From assembly GCA_038224615.1 (NCBI GenBank), contig JBBRFH010000176.1, forward strand, positions 1 to 7,251: a DNA stretch of 7,251 nt, in the 5' to 3' direction. The notes beneath the pieces are model-generated. The model saw nothing but the letters and a program-made list of their open reading frames with translations. It ran no database searches and was not told the origin of the DNA. Source of the stretch: JBBRFH01 sp038224615 (GTDB taxonomy: Bacteria > Planctomycetota > Phycisphaerae > Tepidisphaerales > Tepidisphaeraceae). This document shows, piece after piece, positions 5,563 through 7,251 of this stretch. A program made the translations under genes and the position numbers. How positions within the stretch are numbered: position 1 is the first letter of the stretch; each line of letters opens with the position of its first letter.

Positions 5563-7251
5563 ATGTATCGCCATCTGCCTGTATTTCTGATCATGCTCGT
5601 CGTCGCATGCACCGCCGCATCAGCCCAGCCATTAGCCGACCGTGTGCCGGCGGATGCGGTGGTCTACTTCGGGTGGCGCGGCACCATTGATCCGGGCAAG
5701 GAGTACGCCGGCTCGCGCTGGGAGGCGATCGTCGCGCAGTCGCAGTTCAACAAGCTGATCGACGACACGCTGCCTGCGATCGTGCGTACCGTGAACACGC
5801 GATATCCGAAAGCCGCGACCGAAGTGCAGGCGGCGGCCGGGCTGGTGCGGGCGATCGTGCGGTATCCGGCGGCGCTGTTCGTGGCGCCCGGCGTGACCGG
5901 CAAGAACATGAGCCCGCGCATCGGCGTCATCTGCCGTGTGCCGGCCGGCAAGGACCGCGATGCCGTCGCCGCGGCGATGCTGTTGATCGTCCAGCAGCAG
6001 CGCCGCGAGCATCCACTGACGTTCACCGTGGGTGACGACGTCATCATTCTTTGGAATTATCCGAACGAAGACCAAGGTCTGCAAAGCATCCCCGGCGCCG
6101 ATGGTGAAGGCGACAAGCGCAACGCACTGGCGGGCGACGACGCCTTCAAGTCGGCGATGGGGCAGTCCGGACTCAGCGAGCCGACGCTCACCGCATATGT
6201 CCGCGTTGCGGCGATGGTGAAGATGGTCGAAGACGAGGCGAAGACCGAAATGCGGGCCGGTGTGCCTGACCCGCGTACGGCGAAGATGATCGACGAACTC
6301 GGCCTGCGGTCGATCAAGTCCGTCGCCTGCACCGCCGGCTTCAAGGGCCGCGATTGGGAATCGGACATCTCGGTCGAAACCGACGGACCGCGCAAGGGCC
6401 TGCTGGCGCTCGCCAGCCAGCGCGCGTTCAACACCGACCTGCTCAAGCGTGTGCCGGCGAGTTCGACGAACGTGTCGGCGGCGCGGTTTGATCTGAGCGC
6501 GCTGGTCACCGAGGTGAAGCGCGTCGCAACGGCGGTTGATCCGGAGTGGGGCGACAACCTCGCCAAGGGCGTCGACGCCGTCACCCTTGCGGTCGGCAAA
6601 AATTTCGAGCGCGACATCCTCGCCCCGCTCGGCGACGAGTGGGTCATCTACAACTCGCCGGAGATCGGTGGCTCGACCATTTTCGGCACCGTGCTCGTTT
6701 CCAAAGTCGATGATTCGCTCAAGGCGCGGCAGGGGATGATGGCGCTGTGGATCTTCGGGTCGAACACCGCCCGCACGTTCACCAAGAATCAAGCCTTCAC
6801 GCTCGGCGCGCAGACGGTGCACGTCGCCGACTTCGACATCCAGTATTTCGCGACGCCGGTGATCGCGCCGAGTTGGGTGATCAAGAACGGCTACCTGTAC
6901 GCCGGTTTCAGCCCGCAGACGGTGGCGGCGGCGGTGCAGTACGCCGGGCCGTCGATCGCGGAGAGTCCGAAGTTCGTCGAGGCGATGGGTCACATCGGCA
7001 AAGGCGAGCAGGTCGCCTTCAGCTACACCGACACCGCCGCGGTTCTGCCCGACGGGTACACGACGGCGGTCCTGTTGTCGCGGACGGTGTTGGGCCTGGG
7101 GGACATGTTTCTCACGCCCACGCCTGAGATGATTCTCCCACCGCTGCCGGCGTTTACGCAGCAGGCGACGCCGTCGATCAGCGTCGCCTGGGCCGATGAG
7201 AAGGGCCTGCACCAGCGCAGCCACGAGCCGTTTCCTGCGGCGGCATCATTG
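5563..7251 (+). CDS. Secreted DUF3352-like protein of unknown function (3' end beyond window)
   Basis: 563 codons from the ATG at 5563 with no stop before the window end. The N-terminus is an export signal: short R3-H4 n-region, hydrophobic core at residues 5-15, then either signal peptidase I cleavage at A-S-A|Q (after residue 21) or lipoprotein processing at the lipobox-like V-V-A-C16; the sequence alone does not decide. The mature part opens with RVPADAVVYFGWRG, typical of planctomycete exported proteins of the DUF3352 type, in which a 'P-x-D-A' start, an 'LGL' helix and long alternating strands recur (here ELGLRSIKS followed by strands up to DISVETDGP). No catalytic motif, metal site or transmembrane segment after the signal is visible. 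Its own strong Shine-Dalgarno and a 220-base spacer suggest a transcription unit separate from secA. Family assignment is by overall resemblance and is moderate. Confidence 0.85.
   Translation, partial: MYRHLPVFLIMLVVACTAASAQPLADRVPADAVVYFGWRGTIDPGKEYAGSRWEAIVAQSQFNKLIDDTLPAIVRTVNTRYPKAATEVQAAAGLVRAIVRYPAALFVAPGVTGKNMSPRIGVICRVPAGKDRDAVAAAMLLIVQQQRREHPLTFTVGDDVIILWNYPNEDQGLQSIPGADGEGDKRNALAGDDAFKSAMGQSGLSEPTLTAYVRVAAMVKMVEDEAKTEMRAGVPDPRTAKMIDELGLRSIKSVACTAGFKGRDWESDISVETDGPRKGLLALASQRAFNTDLLKRVPASSTNVSAARFDLSALVTEVKRVATAVDPEWGDNLAKGVDAVTLAVGKNFERDILAPLGDEWVIYNSPEIGGSTIFGTVLVSKVDDSLKARQGMMALWIFGSNTARTFTKNQAFTLGAQTVHVADFDIQYFATPVIAPSWVIKNGYLYAGFSPQTVAAAVQYAGPSIAESPKFVEAMGHIGKGEQVAFSYTDTAAVLPDGYTTAVLLSRTVLGLGDMFLTPTPEMILPPLPAFTQQATPSISVAWADEKGLHQRSHEPFPAAASL

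Noticed and set aside
5632..7224. 530-codon open frame antisense to the DUF3352-like gene
   Set aside because: Arg/His-rich shadow product; the plus-strand frame has a signal peptide, a strong Shine-Dalgarno and family-like sequence.

Overview
GC-rich window with densely coding, GC3-rich genes, most consistent with the Planctomycetota, perhaps class Phycisphaerae. This placement is an inference from an outsized SecA, a DUF3352-like exported protein and short gene spacing; no marker gene here fixes the taxon. The layout is one gene pointing left and three pointing right: (1) a partial D-isomer-specific 2-hydroxyacid dehydrogenase on the minus strand (865 down to base 1, C-terminus outside the window); (2) a 130-base divergent intergenic region (866-995) with a possible promoter and a TTGACG/CGTCAA inverted repeat; (3) a small exported protein of 98 aa (996-1292), not recognised as any family; (4) a pair of inverted REP-like hairpins (1305-1362); (5) secA (1389-5342, 1317 aa); (6) a 220-base spacer with one GC-rich hairpin; (7) a secreted DUF3352-like protein (5563 to the window end, incomplete).

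The core of the window is secA. All hallmark motifs of the preprotein translocase ATPase are intact (Walker A, DEVD, motif VI, C-terminal zinc ligands). The protein is about 400 residues longer than the E. coli enzyme (901 aa). Most of the extra length lies in the helical wing region, where a wing-like unit (L-x2-W-x4-F-x-V-x-V followed by a charged helix) appears to be repeated four times, plus a degenerate fifth time. A canonical EF-hand loop, DxDxSGxVxxxD, sits just after the last copy. A second, smaller addition is a charged coiled-coil segment in the preprotein-cross-linking domain.

The most suggestive arrangement is the short ORF directly upstream of secA. It has a signal sequence, no recognisable enzymatic domain, and a proline-rich C-terminus ending Leu-Pro-Pro-Pro-Thr-Cys. 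RNA hairpins then lie between its stop codon and the secA start. This resembles the layout of SecM-secA in E. coli, where an exported arrest peptide senses secretion activity and tunes secA translation. No sequence similarity to SecM is visible, so this is a hypothesis from architecture only.

The flanking genes (the dehydrogenase and the DUF3352-like protein) show no functional link to Sec beyond the latter being a Sec substrate.
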